DNA from: Sanghuangporus weigelae
Taxonomy: Eukaryota; Basidiomycota; Agaricomycetes; Hymenochaetales; Hymenochaetaceae
Reading direction: 5' to 3'
Assembly: GCA_033182465.1 (NCBI GenBank)
Contig: CP137319.1
Span: 310,001 to 374,000 of the forward strand
Length of the DNA: 64,000 nucleotides
Shown: piece by piece, positions 59,701-64,000 of the stretch
Numbering within the stretch: the stretch's first letter is position 1
How the letters are laid out: the number at the start of each line of letters is the position of its first letter
Program-made: the position numbers and the translations under genes
Notes under the pieces: generated by a model
What the model was told of the DNA's origin: nothing
Seen by the model: only the letters and a program-made list of their open reading frames with translations
Databases searched by the model: none

Positions 59701-62700
59701 TAACTGCGGCGCGCCATCAAGAATTCCACCTCCAGCAGCTGGCTATTCTCGTGGGGATAATCAAGGAACACGTACGGAACTATACAATTCATATCTTCAA
59801 TCTGGCGCAAGCGCTATGGGATAATGCTGCTTTGCAACTCCCGATCGTGGGTCTCATCGAAGCCCTTGGGAAGGCATTGGACGGCGAATTTAAACCTTTC
59901 TTACCCACGATTTTACCTCTCATGCTGCGTGTTTTCGACGGAGACTTGCAGGAAAAGAAGCAAGCAACCCAGATGAAAGTGCTCGATGCGTTCTTGACGT
60001 TTGGAGCCAATATCGAAGAATACCTTCACCTTGTCATCCCGATCATTGTGCGCTCGTATGAGAGGCAGGATGCGTCCATAGCGCTTCGTAAGAGGGCCGT
60101 ACAAACGATTGATGGACTCACGAGATGGGTCAACTTCTCAGATCATGCGTCGAGAATCATCCATCCACTAGTTCGTGCCTTGTCTACGCCGAACATCGAG
60201 TTACGGGCAGCGATCATGGAGACGCTGAGTTCACTGGTACTACAACTGGGGTCTGAATTCGCCATCTTTGTTCCGACCATCAATAAGGTAAATTATTTCA
60301 ATCTACGCTACACAAAGTGCTTATTACTTGGCATAGGCTTTGCTGAAGAACAAGGTACATAATCAGAAGTATGAGGCACTCATTACGAAGCTCTTGAATG
60401 GCGAGAGGTTGCCGCAGGATGGAACAAGTTTCGACGTTTTGTAAGTATCCTTGATGACTGAAGACAAGAAACTAAGTATAGTTTTAGGCGACTTGACACA
60501 TCCTTGACGCCTGAGTATGCTCCTCCTGCAGAGTCAACAAAGATGACGGTAAACCAGCAGCATCTCAAACAAGCATGGGACGTGTCCCAGGTAGTGACGA
60601 AAGAAGACTGGAATGATTGGATGCTAAGGCTATCTGTAGAGTTGATGAAAGAATCTCCTTCACATGCATTGCGTGCATGTATGACTCTTGTTGGCGAGCA
60701 TCCTCCACTTGCCCGTGCACTGTTCAATGCTGCTTTCCTGTCATGTTGGACGGAGCTATATGATCAGTATCAGGTCTGCAATTCTTCTATATTCCTTTAT
60801 GGTCTATATTGAAACTGAGTAATCTGACAGGAAGACCTTGTTCGGGCTATTGAGACGGCGATTACTTCACCGACTATTCCGACTGAGTTAGCTCATCGAC
60901 TCCTAAACTTGGCCGAATTCATGGAACACGAAGATAGATCCCTTCCAATAGAAAACCGCACCCTAGGCGAATATGCTCTCACATTCCATGCTTATGCGAA
61001 AGCGCTGCATTACAAAGAGCTGGAGTACTTTACAGAGTCCTCTGCCGCAGTAATCGAAGACCTTATCAATATCAACACCCGCTTGCAGCAGCACGACGCT
61101 GCATGGGGAACGTTGACGCTTGCAAGAGAGCAATACGATGTGTCCAGGCACGAACAATGGTATGAACGATTGGGACGCTGGTCTGAGGCTTTGCAAGCGT
61201 ACGATAGAAGAATATCAAATGAACCTGACGCACAAGAAGAAGTTTGGGGCAGGATGCGTTGCCTCCACGCACTGGGCGAATGGGAGCAGCTTGCCGCTCA
61301 GGTTGACGAGAATTGGGCAAACGCAACGAATGAGCAACGTCGTGACATGGCTGGAATGGGCGCAGCCGCTGCCTGGGCGCTGAACGAATGGGATAACATG
61401 GAAAATTTCATTGCGGGTATGAAGGGCGATTCGCCTGAGCGTTCTTTCTTCAAGGCGATTCTTGCGGTCCACAGGAACCAATTCTCTAAAGCTCTTACGC
61501 ACATTAACAAAGCCAGGGATATGCTTGACCCTGAACTAACGGCCCTCGTGGGTGAAAGCTATGGCAGAACATACAAGTGAGTCTTGACATCTCCCGTGTT
61601 TAACAGACCTAATGATTTCTATCAGTATTATGATCCGAGCACAAAGTTTGTCAGAACTCGAAGAGATCATTCAATATAAACAGTTCGCGGATCAGCCTGA
61701 TCGACAAACCTCAATGAAGAGAACGTGGATGAAGCGGTTCGTTCTTGCGCTCAAGCCTATATTATTCACGGGTTTCTGACTTCCCCTTAAAGGTTGCAAG
61801 GTTGCCAGCCAGATGTTGAAACGTGGCAGCGAGTATTACAGGTGCGGACGTTAGTCTCGCAGCCAGAAGAGGATAGTACCATGTGGATCAAGTTCGCGAA
61901 TCTCTGTCGCAAATCGGATAGGATGGTGCTAGCAGATAAGACAATCAACTCGCTCCTTGCCTCGGTAAGTCCTTACATATCGGTTATTTGACGGATAGAA
62001 AAGCTAACGGCATATCTTAGCCATCTGCGCAATATCGTGAAACACAACACATAAAGGCAGCGCCTGATGTCGTCTATGCTCAGTTAAAGTTTATGTGGGC
62101 TAACAATGCAAAGGACGAAGCGGTTAAATACCTTCGGTCCTTCACGAGCAGTCTAGCACATAACTTGAGCGAGGCCGCGGTAATAACGCCGGGGAAACCT
62201 GCAGTTTCGACAAGAAAGCTAGAAGAGATGTCTAGTCTTCTGGCTCGCTGTTACTACAAACAAGGACAATGGCAGCAGGCCATGAAAAAGGGAATCTGGT
62301 CGGAGGTACGAACCACGAGGACCAGAAGGAGGAACATCGCTGATTGTCTTCTATAGGAAAACATCAAGGACATTCTCCAGGCTTATTATTTGGCGACGCA
62401 TTATGATACAACGTGGTATAAAGCATGGCATACTTGGGCACTTGCAAACTTTGAGGTTATCGGTTACTTGGAGAGCCAGCATGATCGAGCCGATGCGTTG
62501 CCGGGTAACAACTTGGCTATCCACGTGGTGCAGGCTGTTCAAGGAAAGTTTGGAGTTGATAGATCCTTGCCGAGAGCTGACGCCATATACAGGATTTTTC
62601 CGTTCAATTCAGCTACGCAACGAGAACTCCCTGCAGGATACTTTACGTCTCTTGACTCTATGGTTCAAGTTTGGTAGCCACGATGACGTTAGCAATGCGA

Positions 62701-64000
62701 TGGCCACCGGGTTCAGCATCGTTGATGTTGATACATGGCTCGACGTGATACCACAGGTTATCGCTCGCATTCAAACACCGAGCGTAAATATCAGGCGTAA
62801 TATCGACATGCTTCTCACCGACGTTGGAAAACATCACCCACAAGCTCTCATTTATCCGTTGACTGTGGCCTCCCAGTCCTCAAGCATCTCGCGAAAGAAT
62901 GCTGCATTGGCCATCATGGATCGTATGCGTGACCACAGTGCAACAATTGTTGAGCAGGCCCTTCTCGTTAGCCAGGAACTGATTCGTGTTGCGATTCTCT
63001 GGCACGAGCTTTGGCATGAGGGTCTGGAGGAAGCTTCCCGCTTCTATTACACGGAGAAAAACCCAGAAGGTATGATTGCTGTACTGGAACCTTTGCACGA
63101 GAAGCTTGAAAAAGTAAGTGACAACTGTTTTGCTTGTGTCGGTGATAAAGGTCGACCAAACTTGAACTATAGGGTCCGACAACAGTGAGAGAGACATCTT
63201 TCGCGCAAGTCTTTGGTCGTGATCTTCGAGAAGCCCGTGAAGCGTGCCGGAGATATTTACGATATGGCGACCCTACTGAACTCGATAAAGCCTGGGAGAT
63301 TTACTACGCGGTCTTCAGGAAGATCGAGAAGCAGATGCCTCAACTGGTAACTCTCGATCTTCAGTATGTGTCTCCTGAGCTTCTCAAAGCACGAGATTTG
63401 GAACTCGCAGTTCCTGGTACGTTAAACTGTGTCTTGTCTTCTTAAGTCGATTCTGACAACTGTATAGGTACATACCAGAGCGGTCGTGAAATAGTCAGAA
63501 TTGCCAGTTTCGCACCGAAGCTTACTGTCATTTCCTCTAAGCAGCGGCCGCGACGACTGTCGGTAAAGGGAAGCGATGGTCGCGACTATCAATATCTGTT
63601 AAAAGGACACGAAGATCTGCGCCAGGACGAAAGAGTGATGCAATTATTCAGTCTCGTCAACACGCTCCTGTCAATTGATACAGCATCCTTCAAACGACGA
63701 TTGCACATCCAACGATTCGCTGTAATTCCTTTAGCTCCAAACGCAGGACTTATTGGCTGGATTATGGACTCGGATACCTTGCACGTGCTAGTTCGTGACT
63801 ACCGAGATTCGCGCAAGATACTTCTGAATATCGAATATCGGCTCATGCTCCAGGTTCGTGACTGCGCGCCTGTATGAAGTTGCTGATTTAACTGTATGGT
63901 ATTAGATGGCCCCGGATTATGAGAGTCTCATCCTGCTCCAGAAGGTCGAAGTTTTCGAGTACGCTCTTGACAACACAACCGGCCAGGATCTTTATCGGGT
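56796..64000 (+). CDS. TOR1: TOR serine/threonine kinase, 5' part (continues beyond the window)
   Basis: PI3K-related kinase at the core of TORC1/TORC2, linking nutrients to growth. Start at ATG 56796 ([12 protein letters not shown]; a second Met follows at 56811). Roughly 2,100 codons are in view: HEAT repeats (to ~60480; [33 protein letters not shown]), FAT domain (~60500-62900; [35 protein letters not shown]), FRB domain ([19 protein letters not shown] to [14 protein letters not shown], 62970-63330), and the kinase N-lobe ([18 protein letters not shown], 63600; [18 protein letters not shown], 63735). The catalytic loop is beyond the edge. The FRB keeps the Ser and Trp that contact FKBP12-rapamycin. 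About 18 short introns. One (62544-62592) seems to begin with GA rather than GT. Whether the species has one TOR or two is unknown. Confidence 0.95.

Overview
The window is from a filamentous basidiomycete, most likely an Agaricomycete; I cannot resolve the order. The evidence is genes with many 45-65 bp GT-AG introns, a Rom2-type Rho GEF, a TOR kinase, Ty3/Gypsy elements with 1.3-2 kb LTRs, and DNA-transposon and repeat-protein families typical of Agaricomycete genomes. Base composition is near neutral.

Layout. About 1-26.9 kb is a stack of nested LTR retrotransposons with no host gene. It starts with a solo LTR (family A) inside a minus-strand element (D-type 3' LTR plus a 3' accessory reading frame). 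A B-type LTR with a C-type LTR inside it follows, and then a long B-type Ty3/Gypsy element (about 8.5-26.8 kb). That element carries gag, protease, RT, RNase H, integrase and a second accessory reading frame, and is interrupted by three A LTRs and one copia-type solo LTR. From 26.9 to 31.5 kb are two decayed DNA transposons: an Agaricomycete DDE family on minus and a pogo/Tigger relative on plus. From 32 to 45.5 kb is an island of four unrecognised, intron-containing genes (31965-33933, 39960-41386, 41705-43022 and 43323-45491 minus), plus one fossil exon related to the last. Two copies of one Tc1-like transposon (34.2-39.0 kb plus, 45.6-49.9 kb minus) lie in and beside the island, each carrying solo LTRs with clean target duplications. 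A 1.08 kb, almost perfectly palindromic foldback element (49865-50948) sits at the end of the second copy.

From 51.4 kb to the right edge there are no transposons. A ROM1/ROM2-like Rho guanine-nucleotide exchange factor is followed, in tandem, by the TOR kinase gene, which runs off the window. In yeast Rom2 acts between TOR2 and Rho1, so this neighbourhood makes functional sense.

Main observation of the hunt: every matched 4-bp target duplication of the Gypsy-type LTRs (eight insertions, four LTR families) has CG at its two central positions (ACGC, CCGC, ACGT, GCGC, CCGA, GCGG). The one copia-type LTR has a 5-bp duplication, ACAAT, and does not follow the rule. Two of the insertions can be compared with an unoccupied copy of the same site inside the window. 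LTR elements are treated as fossils: their parts and insertions are described, their individual lesions are not.
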